Numbered from the stretch's first letter, positions 1-8,100 are shown. The stretch: 14,965 nt of DNA from Anaerobacillus sp. (GCA_007118195.1 SKSA01000349.1:1-14965); one strand, 5' to 3'. Translations and numbers: made by a program. Notes: generated by a model from the letters alone, not told the origin.

Positions 1-65
1 GTTAAGCTCTTCAGCGCCGATGGTAGTTGGGACTTTGTCCCTGCAAGAGTAGGACGTTGCTAAAC
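1..65 (+). rRNA. rrf: 5S ribosomal RNA, 3' part
   Basis: The first 65 bases match the 3' half of Bacillus-type 5S rRNA: the GTTAAGCTCTTCAGCGCCGA segment, then GGTAGTTGGGA and AGAGTAGGACGTTGC. The 5' half of the gene lies before the window. The 3' end is set by analogy with B. subtilis 5S, which ends GTTGCCAAGC; here the equivalent is GTTGCTAAAC. This makes the window start the tail of an rRNA operon, which fits the known location of ctsR downstream of an rrn operon in Bacillus. Confidence 0.95.
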
Positions 66-72
66 AAAGTAG

Positions 73-101
73 AACACATTCAATTATGGATGTGTTTTTT
101 T
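73..101 (+). terminator. Rho-independent terminator of the rRNA operon
   Basis: The arm ACACATTC (positions 74-81, first A included at 74) pairs with GGATGTGT (88-95) around a six-base loop, with one G-U pair. A run of seven T follows (95-101). It begins about nine bases after the 5S 3' end, where the rrn operon should stop. Confidence 0.88.
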
Positions 102-102
102 G

Positions 103-520
103 TGCATCTGCGTCTACAAGCGCAGCTCCGAAGCAAGTTTCCTCGATGCAAAGCAGCATGAAGAGAACTCGATGAAGTATTTCACGATGTGAATGAGGTC
201 AGTCGCTTCGTTGCTAACAAATAAAAGGCACGTTCAAAAACGAATGTTTTTGCATTTTCTTGAGTTTCTAGTATTATACTTGCGATTATCGCAATATTTT
301 TGTGATAACCCCGTGTTCACTTGCGATAAATCACCTATTATTGTAGAGGCTATCATACGATTATCTATTTGTAGAGTTCCTCACTATATACGTGTAATTA
401 TTTCAATATTTTTGCGGGTAGCATCGTTTTTACTTAGGAGTAGTAGAGTAACAACTTAAGACATATATTACTAAATATTATATAATGTTAAATATGGAGC
501 ATATAATAATAAAAAATTAT
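103..520. other. Gene-free AT-rich gap after the rRNA operon
   Basis: No convincing gene is present. An 88-codon frame at 193-459 has no ribosome binding site and no recognisable composition. The first 120 bases are richer in GC and contain CGAAGC (129-134) and GCTTCG (205-210) in opposite orientation, so they may be a decayed hairpin repeat. From about 280 the stretch carries TTGCGATWA-type motifs (see 280-329). A TATAAT at 481-486 with AAGACA 17 bases upstream (458-463) could be a weak sigma-A promoter reading into the hairpin at 521-556. Confidence 0.5.
280..329. repeat. Cluster of TTGCGATWA motifs with a small palindrome
   Basis: TTGCGA (280-285) and TCGCAA (289-294) form a perfect six-base inverted repeat around TTA. 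Related motifs follow at 300-308 (TTGTGATAA) and 321-329 (TTGCGATAA), spaced about 20 bases apart. These could be binding sites or the remnant of a short tandem repeat. No neighbouring gene explains them. Confidence 0.4.
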
Positions 521-556
521 CCCCTACTTTCTCGGGTTGAAGTAGGGGTGTTTTAT
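521..556 (+). terminator. Strong hairpin, probably a bidirectional terminator
   Basis: CCCCTACTT (521-529) pairs perfectly with AAGTAGGGG (540-548) around a ten-base loop, followed by TGTTTT. The upstream flank AAAAAATTAT gives a T-rich tail on the opposite strand, so termination in either direction is possible. No gene ends nearby: the closest upstream product is the 5S rRNA, already terminated about 420 bases earlier. It may end a short transcript from the TATAAT at 481-486. Confidence 0.65.
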
Positions 557-557
557 C

Positions 558-707
558 TATTAATAATTTAATGAATTTCATCATTTAATATTAACGCCAT
601 TAAGTATCTATATGTAGTTGCGTTAAATCGCTCGCAACTACATATAGATTGATATGGCTCAATTTAGGTAATTATGAAATTCACTCAATTAAGACATGTT
701 ATTAATA
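558..707. repeat. Large interrupted palindrome, about 150 bp, MITE-like
   Basis: Nested inverted repeats share one centre. The innermost arms are 17 bases and perfect (606-622 against 633-649, loop of ten). Outside them GCCAT (596-600) pairs with ATGGC (654-658), then TGAATTTCAT (572-581) with ATGAAATTCA (674-683), and TATTAATAA (558-566) with TTATTAATA (699-707). The whole could fold as one long hairpin. There is no coding frame. It looks like a small non-autonomous mobile element or a cruciform-forming site; the outermost AT-rich arms could be chance. Confidence 0.6.
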
Positions 708-805
708 TATTAGATTAATAGTAGATAAATTGAAACAAGCTACAATCTTTTAGATATCAGCAAAGAACTTTTTAATAAAGATAAAATTTTATGAACTTTG
801 TACTT

Positions 806-938
806 GGGCTGGTATTGAGCTCCAAAACGCTTCGCTGAACTTACATTAGTGTCCGCAGTAGCATAAATTGGTCTAAGAGCTGCTCGACATATGGAGCCCT
901 TCACGGCTAGGCAGAGGTAGCCGCGTCGCTCTTTTTTT
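806..938 (+). promoter_or_regulatory. Structured attenuator-like leader before the MgtC-family gene
   Basis: The leader ends in a terminator-like structure. AAGAGC (875-880) pairs with GCTCTT (928-933) to close a three-way junction that contains GCTC/GAGC (882-885 with 894-897) and CGGCTA/TAGCCG (904-909 with 918-923). The closing stem runs straight into a T tract (932-938). A competing pairing is possible between GCTCC (819-823) and GGAGC (893-897), as expected of a switch, and GGGCT (806-810) can pair with AGCCC (895-899). The structure ends 15 bases before the proposed ribosome binding site. By eye I could not match it to the M-box, yybP-ykoY, NiCo, T-box or other standard classes. A switch function is inferred. 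Confidence 0.5.
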
Positions 939-965
939 ATAAAAAATATACGAGGAGTGATCACA

Positions 966-1685
966 GTGGAGATTATCCAAACCATTTTTACAGATGATAC
1001 TACAACTATTATGTTCCGTTTAGTTATAGCTGCAGCGCTCGGTGGATTTGTTGGGTTTGAAAGAGAATATAATAAGCATCCGGCAGGTTTTAGAACACAT
1101 TTACTCGTATGTGTTGGTGCATGTTTAATCATGTTGTTATCTATGTTCGGGTTCCAAACGTATATGGAAGCAAATCCTCAATTTGTTAACTTTGATCCAT
1201 CTCGTTTAGCGGCGTATGTTGTTAGTGGAATTGGATTTTTAGGTGCTGGCACGATTTTAGTTCAAGGGTATACAGTCCGTGGGTTAACAACGGCTGCTTC
1301 AATTTGGGTTGTAGCGGGTATAGGGTTATCGATAGGGGTTGGAATGTATATTGCTGGGATCTTCACAACAATTATTGTTATTTTAAGCTTAATTTTTCTT
1401 AATAAAGTTGACGAGGCGTTTTTTAGGGTTAGGAAAAAGAGTGAACTTGAAGCAATTGTCATTCATGCTGCGCCAAAGGATACAACGTTACTTTCGATTA
1501 TAGATATTTTTGAAAAACATAAAGTTCAAGTAAAAAAAGTAATGGTTGAAAGGGACCGCGCATCGGAAAAAGAAGAATTATTGAGGTATCAATTAAAAAT
1601 TGTTTATCCAAATGAAAAAGCAAAATTGACAACGATTGATGACTTATACAAATTGAAACAAGTTCATAAAGTATATTCGTTATAG
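966..1685 (+). CDS. MgtC/SapB-family integral membrane protein
   Basis: The 239-residue protein is recognised by family hallmarks: GFERE at 30-34, AGFRTHLLVCVGACL at 40-54, GIGFLGAGTI at 88-97 and GLTTAASIWV at 106-115. About five hydrophobic segments fill residues 16-147. A soluble C-terminal region (about 160-239) resembles the ACT-like tail of the longer family members. In Salmonella MgtC is a virulence factor needed for growth at low Mg2+, and B. subtilis SapB is a relative; the role here is unknown. I chose GTG at 966 because GAGGAG at 952-957 lies eight bases before it; an in-frame GTG at 957 overlaps that site. It lies between the rRNA operon and ctsR, is preceded by a structured leader, and shows no clear terminator. 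Confidence 0.88.
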   Translation: MEIIQTIFTDDTTTIMFRLVIAAALGGFVGFEREYNKHPAGFRTHLLVCVGACLIMLLSMFGFQTYMEANPQFVNFDPSRLAAYVVSGIGFLGAGTILVQGYTVRGLTTAASIWVVAGIGLSIGVGMYIAGIFTTIIVILSLIFLNKVDEAFFRVRKKSELEAIVIHAAPKDTTLLSIIDIFEKHKVQVKKVMVERDRASEKEELLRYQLKIVYPNEKAKLTTIDDLYKLKQVHKVYSL

Positions 1686-1726
1686 GAATTAAAAAAAAAG
1701 AGATGGCAATAATGAGTGTCAGATAG

Positions 1727-1754
1727 TTGAAAATTTCGATAAAATGGATATAAT
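1727..1754 (+). promoter_or_regulatory. Sigma-A promoter of the ctsR operon
   Basis: A -35 TTGAAA (1727-1732) and a perfect -10 TATAAT (1749-1754) are separated by 16 bases. Transcription would start near 1761, inside the CtsR operator. The transcript would cover ctsR, mcsA, mcsB and clpC. In B. subtilis this operon also has a SigB promoter; I do not see a clear one here. Confidence 0.85.
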
Positions 1755-1762
1755 AAAAGCAA

Positions 1763-1785
1763 CGTCAAATATAGTCAAAGTCAAA
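1763..1785 (+). promoter_or_regulatory. CtsR operator with three heptads
   Basis: The CtsR site is a direct repeat of the heptad RGTCAAA with a three-base gap. Here CGTCAAA (1763-1769), gap TAT, and AGTCAAA (1773-1779) fit that rule. A further AGTCAAA (1779-1785) shares one base with the second heptad. The site covers the predicted transcription start, so bound CtsR would block initiation. The operon's first gene encodes CtsR itself, giving autoregulation. Confidence 0.88.
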
Positions 1786-1810
1786 CACGCTTTACGGGAG
1801 GAGGGGTTTG

Positions 1811-2275
1811 GTGAAAAATGTATCTGATGTCATTGAGCATTATTTAAAGAGCATTTTAACCGATAGTGATCGCGATTTAATTGAAATAAAGCGGAGTGAG
1901 TTAGCCGAGCAATTTCAATGTGTTCCTTCTCAAATTAATTATGTTATTAGTACTAGGTTTACTGTTGAAAAAGGCTACTTAGTTGAAAGTAAACGTGGTG
2001 GCGGGGGTTTCATTAGAATAATCAAAATAAAAGCTCATAATAAAGCAGAATTATTTGATCAAATGTTAACTCTCATAGGTGAAAAAATATCGCAAAGTGG
2101 TGGTGAGGATATTATATATCGTCTTTATGATGAAAAAGCCATTACCAAAAGAGAAGCTGATATTATACAAAGTGCTATTGACCGCTCAGTATTAAATGTC
2201 CAACTACCTTATCGTGATCAACTAAGAGCAAATTTGTTAAATGCAATTATCTCAACATTAAAATATAAATATTAA
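1811..2275 (+). CDS. ctsR: Transcriptional repressor CtsR of class III stress genes
   Basis: The 154-residue protein matches CtsR along its whole length. CtsR is a dimeric repressor of clp and related heat-shock genes, released at high temperature and degraded after McsB action. The N-terminal winged-helix region contains FQCVPSQINYVI near residues 35-46, and the glycine-rich wing KRGGGGFIRI near 60-70 is the DNA-contacting and heat-sensing loop. The C-terminal part is the dimerisation and McsB-binding domain. The start is GTG at 1811: AGGAGG (1799-1804) is six bases upstream, whereas an in-frame TTG at 1808 is too close. It is the first gene of its operon and lies behind its own operator. 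Confidence 0.96.
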   Translation: MKNVSDVIEHYLKSILTDSDRDLIEIKRSELAEQFQCVPSQINYVISTRFTVEKGYLVESKRGGGGFIRIIKIKAHNKAELFDQMLTLIGEKISQSGGEDIIYRLYDEKAITKREADIIQSAIDRSVLNVQLPYRDQLRANLLNAIISTLKYKY

Positions 2276-2306
2276 CTATTAAAATTGAGGAGGGGAGTTT
2301 GGTATT

Positions 2307-2840
2307 ATGTTATGCCATGAATGCAACAAAAGAGAAGCTACATTACATTTCACGAAAATTCTTAATGGAGAAAAAAATGAAATACATTTATGTGATCAAT
2401 GCGCTAGGGAAAAAGGCGAATATTTACCAGGTTCTAACGGTTTTTCGATACATCAGCTGTTATCTGGTTTATTAAACTTTGAACAACCGATACAAAACTC
2501 TCCAAGTCGGTCGCTTCAAAGTGAACAACAATGTAAAAAATGCGGTATGACATTTCACCAATTTGCACGTGCCGGCAGATTTGGGTGTGCAGAATGTTAT
2601 GAAACGTTCAACCATAAGCTAGATCCTATGTTAAAAAGAGTTCACAGTGGTAATACCGTTCATATAGGGAAAATACCGAAAAGGATTGGTACGGGCATAC
2701 AGTTGCAGCGTAAAATTGTACAATTAAAAGAACAATTACAACAGCACATTTCTAAAGAAGAATTTGAGGAAGCTGCAAAGTTAAGAGATGAAATACGATC
2801 ATTAGAAAAATTAGCCCAACAGAGTGGGGGGGAAGGTTGA
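2307..2840 (+). CDS. mcsA: McsA, zinc-binding activator of the McsB arginine kinase
   Basis: The 177-residue protein carries four CxxC pairs: C3/C6, C29/C32, C76/C79 and C94/C97, as expected for the zinc fingers of McsA. The C-terminal part (about 136-170) is a UVR coiled-coil motif, with the [14 protein letters not shown] core. McsA activates McsB, helps deliver substrates to ClpC, and can modulate CtsR. A strong ribosome binding site GAGGAGGGGAG (2287-2297) precedes the ATG. The stop codon overlaps the mcsB start, so the two partners are translationally coupled. Confidence 0.95.
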   Translation: MLCHECNKREATLHFTKILNGEKNEIHLCDQCAREKGEYLPGSNGFSIHQLLSGLLNFEQPIQNSPSRSLQSEQQCKKCGMTFHQFARAGRFGCAECYETFNHKLDPMLKRVHSGNTVHIGKIPKRIGTGIQLQRKIVQLKEQLQQHISKEEFEEAAKLRDEIRSLEKLAQQSGGEG

Positions 2841-3916
2841 TGTCACTAGAAAAATTCATTAGTGAGGCAATTAGCCCTTGGATGAAAAATGATGGCGACG
2901 AATCTGACATCGTTTTAAGCAGCAGAATTCGCTTAGCGCGAAACTTGAAAGATTACTCTTTTCCAATTATTGCAACTACTGAAGAAGCTAGCTTAGTCGT
3001 GAAACAAGTAAAGGAACATTTTGAAAAAGAGAAATATGATCAATATGGTCCGTTTGAACTTCTAGAGATGGATGATATGAAACCGAATGAGAAAAAGGTA
3101 TTAGTTGAAAAGCACCTCATTAGTCCCCAGCTATCTGATGAATCTAAAAAAGGTGCTGTATTATTAAGTTCAGATGAATCCCTTAGTATAATGGTGAATG
3201 AGGAGGATCATCTGCGTATTCAATGTTTATTTTCAGGATTTCAATTAAGTGAAGGTCTTGTTCTTGCTAGTGGAATTGATGATTGGATAGAAAGTAAATT
3301 ACATTATGCTTTTGATGAAAGAAAAGGCTATATCACTAGTTGTCCAACAAACGTAGGTACAGGTTTACGAGCATCAGTTATGATGCATTTACCTGCATTA
3401 GTAATAACGAAGCAATTAAATAAAATTTTACCTGCAATTAATCAATTAGGTCTCGTTGTTAGAGGAATTTACGGTGAAGGTAGCGAAGCTTTAGGGAACC
3501 TCTTTCAAATTTCAAACCAAATTACTCTTGGGAAGTCTGAAGAGGATATCGTAGAAGACCTTAGGGGAGTCGTGCTTCAACTTATCCACCAAGAGCGAGC
3601 GGCAAGAGAGATGTTACTTCAATCTTCGAAACTTCATCTAGAAGATCGAGTGTATCGTTCTTACGGAATTCTTGCATACGCTAGAACGATTGAATCGAAA
3701 GAGGCTGCACAAAGGCTATCTGATGTTCGTCTAGGAATTGATTTGAAAATTTTAAAAGAATTATCAGCCAGTATTCTTAATGAACTGATGATTCTTACAC
3801 AACCTGGATTTTTACAACAATATGCTGGCGAAATTTTATCACCAGATCAACGTGACGAACGAAGAGCTGCATTAATAAGAGAACGACTAAATTTAGAAAT
3901 AGAAAAGTTTAACTAA
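2840..3916 (+). CDS. mcsB: McsB, protein arginine kinase
   Basis: The 358-residue protein is a phosphagen-kinase-fold enzyme that phosphorylates arginine residues in proteins, marking them for ClpC-ClpP degradation and inactivating CtsR. Visible features are the phosphagen kinase signature SSRIRLARN at 27-35, the NEEDH acidic motif at 120-124, the active-site cysteine C168 in SCPTNVGTG, and the RDERRA motif at 338-343, the allosteric phosphoarginine-binding RDxxRA motif. All key residues are present, so the enzyme should be active. I chose ATG 2840, which overlaps the mcsA stop as TGATG; a TTG three bases earlier is in frame but less likely. Length is close to B. subtilis McsB. Confidence 0.96.
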   Translation: MSLEKFISEAISPWMKNDGDESDIVLSSRIRLARNLKDYSFPIIATTEEASLVVKQVKEHFEKEKYDQYGPFELLEMDDMKPNEKKVLVEKHLISPQLSDESKKGAVLLSSDESLSIMVNEEDHLRIQCLFSGFQLSEGLVLASGIDDWIESKLHYAFDERKGYITSCPTNVGTGLRASVMMHLPALVITKQLNKILPAINQLGLVVRGIYGEGSEALGNLFQISNQITLGKSEEDIVEDLRGVVLQLIHQERAAREMLLQSSKLHLEDRVYRSYGILAYARTIESKEAAQRLSDVRLGIDLKILKELSASILNELMILTQPGFLQQYAGEILSPDQRDERRAALIRERLNLEIEKFN

Positions 3917-3936
3917 TCTGTGGAGGTGGAGTAATT

Positions 3937-6360
3937 ATGATGTTTGGTAGATTTACTGAAAGAGCGCAAAAAGTTTTAGCTTTAGCACAGGAAGAGGCAA
4001 TTCGTTTAGGACATAACAATATTGGAACTGAGCATGTTTTACTAGGGTTAATTCGTGAAGGGGAAGGTATTGCTGCTAAAGCTTTATTAGGTCTAGGGTT
4101 AGGTTCTGATAAAATACAAAGTGAAGTGGAAACATTAATCGGAAAAGGCAAAGAGGGTGCAAAGACAGTTCATTATACACCACGAGCCAAAAAAGTAATT
4201 GAACTATCAATGGATGAGGCTAGAAAGTTAGGTCACTCCTATGTAGGCACAGAACATATTTTATTAGGATTAATCCGTGAGGGAGAAGGTGTAGCTGCTC
4301 GTGTTTTAAATAATTTAGGCGTGAGCTTAAATAAAGCACGTCAGCAAGTTTTACAGCTATTAGGAAGTAATGAAACAACAGGTGGAAATCAACCAGGTAC
4401 GGCTTCTAACGTCAATACACCAACTCTAGATAGCTTAGCTCGAGATTTAACGGTTATGGCAAAAGAAGAAGGACTAGATCCTGTGATTGGCCGTAGTAAA
4501 GAAATTGAACGAGTGATTCAAGTACTTAGTCGTCGAACGAAAAATAATCCAGTGCTAATTGGAGAGCCTGGGGTAGGTAAAACAGCAATTGCTGAAGGTC
4601 TTGCACAACAAATTGTTGCTAATGAAGTTCCTGAAACACTACGTGGAAAACGAGTGATGACACTTGATATGGGGACAGTTGTTGCCGGGACAAAATATCG
4701 AGGTGAGTTTGAGGATCGTCTTAAAAAAGTGATGGATGAAATTCGCCAAGCAGGTAACGTAATTCTCTTTATTGATGAACTCCATACGTTAATTGGGGCT
4801 GGAGGGGCAGAAGGAGCGATTGATGCTTCCAATATTTTAAAGCCTTCTTTAGCAAGGGGAGAGTTACAATGTATCGGTGCGACAACATTAGATGAGTACC
4901 GTAAATATATTGAAAAAGATGCCGCCTTGGAACGACGCTTTCAGCCAATCCAAGTAGATGAGCCTTCCATCGAAGAATCAATTTTAATTTTAAAAGGATT
5001 AAGAGACCGTTATGAAGCTCATCACCGTGTCACAATTACGGATGAAGCGATTGAAGAGTCAGTAAAGCTATCGGATCGCTATATTTCAGATCGCTTCTTA
5101 CCAGATAAAGCGATTGATTTAGTTGATGAAGCGGCTTCAAAAGTGCGACTTAGATCTTATACGATCCCACCAAACTTAAAAGAACTTGAGCAAAAGCTCG
5201 AAGAAACGCGAAAAGAAAAAGATGCGTCTGTTCAAAGTCAAGAATTTGAAAAAGCAGCATCATTACGTGATAGTGAACAAAGACTTCGCGAAGAACTTGA
5301 GACGTTAAAGAAAGAATGGAAAGAAAAGCAAGGTCAAGAAAATACGGAAGTTATTACAGAAGACATTGCTCAAGTAGTTGCTAGTTGGACTGGAATTCCT
5401 GTTTCAAAACTAGCCGAAGAGGAAACAGAAAGACTTTTAAAAATGGAAGAAATCTTGCATCAGCGTGTAGTTGGTCAAGATGAGGCAGTTAAAGCGATAT
5501 CAAAAGCGGTTCGCCGAGCAAGAGCAGGACTAAAAGATCCGAAGCGTCCAATTGGTTCATTTATTTTCTTGGGACCTACAGGTGTTGGTAAAACAGAATT
5601 AGCGAGAGCTGTGGCTGAAACCCTTTTCGGTGATGAAGATGCCGTGATTCGTATTGATATGTCAGAGTATATGGAAAAACATGCAACATCTCGTCTCGTA
5701 GGTTCGCCTCCTGGTTATGTTGGTCACGATGATGGTGGTCAGTTAACTGAAAAGGTAAGAAGAAAACCGTATTCTGTTATTCTTTTTGATGAAATTGAAA
5801 AAGCGCATCCTGAAGTATTCAATATTTTACTTCAAGTGTTGGAAGATGGTCGTTTAACAGATTCTAAAGGTCGTACCGTTGACTTTAGAAATACGGCAGT
5901 AATCATGACATCCAATGTAGGCGCAAGTGAATTAAGAAGAAACAAATTCTTAGGCTTTACTACTCAATCGGAAGGACAAGAGTATAAAGATATGAAGGAA
6001 AAAGTAATGGGAGAGCTTAAAAAGAGCTTCCGTCCTGAATTTTTAAATCGTATCGATGAAATTATCGTCTTCCATTCGTTAGAGAAGACCCATATTAAAG
6101 AGATTGTTTCATTAATGGCAAATACTCTGAAAAAGCGTTTATTAGAGCACGAAATTGAGTTTGATTTAACTGAATCTGCAAAAGCAAAAATTGCCGATGA
6201 AGGATATGATCCTGAATATGGGGCTCGTCCACTTCGCCGTGCGTTACAAAAACATGTAGAAGATCGTCTTTCAGAGGAATTATTAAAAGGGAATATTCAA
6301 AAAGGGCAAAAGGTAAAATTAGATGTGAAGGATAATGAATTTACAGTAGAGGCAAAATAA
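3937..6360 (+). CDS. clpC: ClpC, AAA+ unfoldase of the ClpCP protease
   Basis: The 807-residue protein is a class I Hsp100 ATPase nearly identical in layout to B. subtilis ClpC. Residues 1-145 form the double Clp N domain (two repeats with GTEHVLLGL and GTEHILLGL), which binds phosphoarginine and adaptors. The first AAA+ module has Walker A GEPGVGKT (209-216) and Walker B ending E281. A UVR-containing middle domain spans about 416-452. The second module has Walker A GPTGVGKT (546-553) and Walker B with D618/E619. ClpC unfolds substrates and feeds them to ClpP, using adaptors such as MecA and McsB. GGAGGTGGAG precedes the ATG, 20 bases after mcsB. It ends the operon. Confidence 0.97.
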   Translation: MMFGRFTERAQKVLALAQEEAIRLGHNNIGTEHVLLGLIREGEGIAAKALLGLGLGSDKIQSEVETLIGKGKEGAKTVHYTPRAKKVIELSMDEARKLGHSYVGTEHILLGLIREGEGVAARVLNNLGVSLNKARQQVLQLLGSNETTGGNQPGTASNVNTPTLDSLARDLTVMAKEEGLDPVIGRSKEIERVIQVLSRRTKNNPVLIGEPGVGKTAIAEGLAQQIVANEVPETLRGKRVMTLDMGTVVAGTKYRGEFEDRLKKVMDEIRQAGNVILFIDELHTLIGAGGAEGAIDASNILKPSLARGELQCIGATTLDEYRKYIEKDAALERRFQPIQVDEPSIEESILILKGLRDRYEAHHRVTITDEAIEESVKLSDRYISDRFLPDKAIDLVDEAASKVRLRSYTIPPNLKELEQKLEETRKEKDASVQSQEFEKAASLRDSEQRLREELETLKKEWKEKQGQENTEVITEDIAQVVASWTGIPVSKLAEEETERLLKMEEILHQRVVGQDEAVKAISKAVRRARAGLKDPKRPIGSFIFLGPTGVGKTELARAVAETLFGDEDAVIRIDMSEYMEKHATSRLVGSPPGYVGHDDGGQLTEKVRRKPYSVILFDEIEKAHPEVFNILLQVLEDGRLTDSKGRTVDFRNTAVIMTSNVGASELRRNKFLGFTTQSEGQEYKDMKEKVMGELKKSFRPEFLNRIDEIIVFHSLEKTHIKEIVSLMANTLKKRLLEHEIEFDLTESAKAKIADEGYDPEYGARPLRRALQKHVEDRLSEELLKGNIQKGQKVKLDVKDNEFTVEAK

Positions 6361-6379
6361 AAGATTCGCATCTTAGAAA

Positions 6380-6418
6380 AGGGGTTGGCATAATTACAAA
6401 TGTCAGCCTCTAGTTTTT
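6380..6418 (+). terminator. Terminator of the ctsR-clpC operon
   Basis: AGGGGTTGGCA (6380-6390) pairs with TGTCAGCCTCT (6401-6411) over 11 positions, several of them G-U, around a ten-base loop. TAGTTTTTA follows. It lies 20 bases after the clpC stop. In B. subtilis radA is reported as part of the clpC operon; here this stop and the gap behind it suggest a separate or read-through arrangement. Confidence 0.75.
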
Positions 6419-6436
6419 AAAAATAACATTAAAAAA

Positions 6437-6529
6437 TTGAACGACATTAGACAAAGTAATTATTGTTATATATATAATAATTGTGAATAAGCTTTTCATA
6501 TTACAGGTGTGTGTTTGTAATTTATGTTA
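6437..6529 (+). promoter_or_regulatory. Possible radA promoters in the clpC-radA gap
   Basis: Two weak sigma-A-like candidates lie in this gap: TTGAAC (6437-6442) with TATTGT (6461-6466), spacing 18, and TTACAG (6501-6506) with TATGTT (6524-6529), spacing 17. Neither is close to consensus. One is needed if the terminator after clpC is efficient. The second candidate sits directly before the repeat at 6536-6703, so the repeat would be in the radA leader RNA. The rest of the gap is AT-rich, with one small AATTATT/AATAATT palindrome near 6460-6480. Confidence 0.35.
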
Positions 6530-6535
6530 AAATAT

Positions 6536-6703
6536 AGCTGATCAAGGCGCTTGCGCTTTTCTGATGTCTAGCTTCAGCGCCTAGCTTCTCGAGCATTTTG
6601 GTCCATCTAGATTTGCCTATTCAGGAGGTATCTCAGAGAGGAGGCAAAGCGTTGCTGGCCCTCAAACGCTTGTCGAAGCTGATCAAGGCGCTTGCGCTTT
6701 TCT
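6536..6703. repeat. Intergenic repeat element with 27-bp terminal direct repeats
   Basis: An identical 27-base sequence, starting AGCTGATCAAGGCGC, occurs at 6536-6562 and 6677-6703. The part between is richer in GC than its surroundings and folds on itself: TTTGCCT (6612-6618) with AGGCAAA (6642-6648), and the AGCGCCT/AGCTTC segments near 6570-6590 with GAAGCT/AGGCGC near 6675-6693. From memory, similar GGCGCTTGCGCTTTTCT and GTCTAGCTTCAGCGCCTAG sequences recur in intergenic regions of many Bacillaceae. It encodes no believable protein. An AGGAGGT within it (6623-6629) has no start codon after it. It lies 20 bases before the radA start. Confidence 0.75.
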
Positions 6704-6722
6704 TAATAGATAGGGGATTTTT

Positions 6723-8096
6723 ATGGCGAAGCGAAAAACTAAATTTGTATGTCAAGAATGTGGTTATGAATCAACGAAATGGATGGGGAAATGTCCAGGT
6801 TGCCAAAATTGGAACTCGATGGTCGAAGAATTTGAAGAGCAACAAAATAAAAAGAGAGGTTTTGTTACTTCTGGGGCATCTTCCTCTAAAAAGCCACAAC
6901 CGATTACAACGATTGAAAGAGATCTAGAGCAAAGATTAAGTACGAACATGATCGAACTTAATCGCGTCTTAGGTGGTGGAATTGTACCAGGTTCACTAGT
7001 TCTTGTTGGTGGAGATCCTGGAATTGGGAAATCAACATTACTTTTACAAGTTTCAGCGAAATTAGCACAAAATAATCATAAAGTTTTATATATTTCTGGT
7101 GAAGAATCTGTAAAGCAAACAAAAATTCGTGCTGATCGACTTAATGTCACTTCAGATAATTTATACGTTCTTGCTGAAACCGATCTAGAATTTATCGAAA
7201 AGGCGATTGAAGAGATTCATCCAGCTCTAGTAATTATTGACTCTATCCAGACTGTCTATATGGCAGACGTCACTTCTGCACCTGGGAGTGTTTCGCAAGT
7301 TCGGGAAAGTACATCAGCCTTAATGCGAATTGCCAAAACGAAGGGTATCGCCATTTTTATTGTTGGTCATGTAACGAAACAAGGGGCGATCGCAGGTCCG
7401 AGACTATTAGAGCATATGGTAGATTCAGTACTTTATTTTGAAGGTGAACGTCATCATACATTTCGAATCTTAAGAGCAGTAAAAAACCGTTTTGGTTCAA
7501 CAAATGAAATTGGAATTTTTGAAATGAAAGAGGAAGGTCTTGAGGAAGTACTAAACCCATCAGAAATTTTTTTAGAAGAACGTTCCGAAGGTACTTCCGG
7601 CTCAGTTGTTGTCGCTTCAATGGAAGGGACAAGGACAGTATTAGTTGAAATTCAAGCACTTATTTCACCGACCACATTTGGAAATCCAAGAAGAATGGCG
7701 ACAGGAATCGATCACAACAGGGTTTCTTTATTAATGGCCGTTTTAGAAAAACGTGTTGGACTGTTGCTACAAAATCAAGATGCTTATTTAAATGTTGCTG
7801 GCGGAGTGCGTCTAGATGAACCGGCGATAGATTTAGGGATTGCGATTTGTATCGCGTCTAGTTTTAGGGATCAACCAACGAACCCTACCGACGTGGCCAT
7901 TGGAGAAATTGGTTTAACAGGAGAGGTTAGACGGGTATCACGTATTGAACAACGAGTTTTAGAAGCAGCGAAGTTAGGTTTTAAACGAGTCATCGTTCCC
8001 GAACAAAACCTCGGTGGTTGGACAATTCCTAGTGGGATTACAGTTTTAGGAGTTTCTACAGTGAGAGAGGCGTTAGACATCTTGATGGGAGGTTAA
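6723..8096 (+). CDS. radA: RadA/Sms, recombination branch-migration ATPase
   Basis: The 457-residue protein is RadA (Sms), a RecA-like ATPase that processes recombination intermediates and extends heteroduplex by branch migration. It has an N-terminal zinc finger with C10, C13, C24 and C27, Walker [11 protein letters not shown] (96-105, lysine 103), and the RadA-specific KNRFG motif (254-258). The C-terminal part is a Lon-protease-like domain with no expected protease activity. Length matches B. subtilis RadA. The ribosome binding site AGGGG (6712-6716) is modest, six bases before the ATG, and just outside the repeat element. The disA ribosome binding site overlaps its last codons, so the two genes are cotranslated. 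Confidence 0.96.
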   Translation: MAKRKTKFVCQECGYESTKWMGKCPGCQNWNSMVEEFEEQQNKKRGFVTSGASSSKKPQPITTIERDLEQRLSTNMIELNRVLGGGIVPGSLVLVGGDPGIGKSTLLLQVSAKLAQNNHKVLYISGEESVKQTKIRADRLNVTSDNLYVLAETDLEFIEKAIEEIHPALVIIDSIQTVYMADVTSAPGSVSQVRESTSALMRIAKTKGIAIFIVGHVTKQGAIAGPRLLEHMVDSVLYFEGERHHTFRILRAVKNRFGSTNEIGIFEMKEEGLEEVLNPSEIFLEERSEGTSGSVVVASMEGTRTVLVEIQALISPTTFGNPRRMATGIDHNRVSLLMAVLEKRVGLLLQNQDAYLNVAGGVRLDEPAIDLGIAICIASSFRDQPTNPTDVAIGEIGLTGEVRRVSRIEQRVLEAAKLGFKRVIVPEQNLGGWTIPSGITVLGVSTVREALDILMGG

Positions 8097-8100
8097 TATT

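Noticed and set aside
193..459. 88-codon open frame on the + strand in the gap after the 5S gene
   Set aside because: There is no ribosome binding site, the sequence is AT-rich intergenic, and the translation has no recognisable family or domain. It also runs over the motif cluster at 280-329.
806..938. Leader of the MgtC-family gene as a magnesium M-box riboswitch
   Set aside because: The conserved M-box segments I know (for example GGTGAGGCTCC and GCTAAAGCTCTAC) are not found, so the class name is not supported.
740..1132. 130-codon open frame on the - strand overlapping the start of the MgtC-family gene
   Set aside because: It reads antisense through the start of a well-supported gene and through the structured leader, so the apparent protein is better explained as the complement of a conserved RNA region.
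6598..6927. 109-codon open frame on the + strand overlapping the start of radA, with an AGGAGGT inside the repeat
   Set aside because: It overlaps radA in another frame, starts inside the repeat element without a start codon placed after the AGGAGGT, and has no family resemblance.
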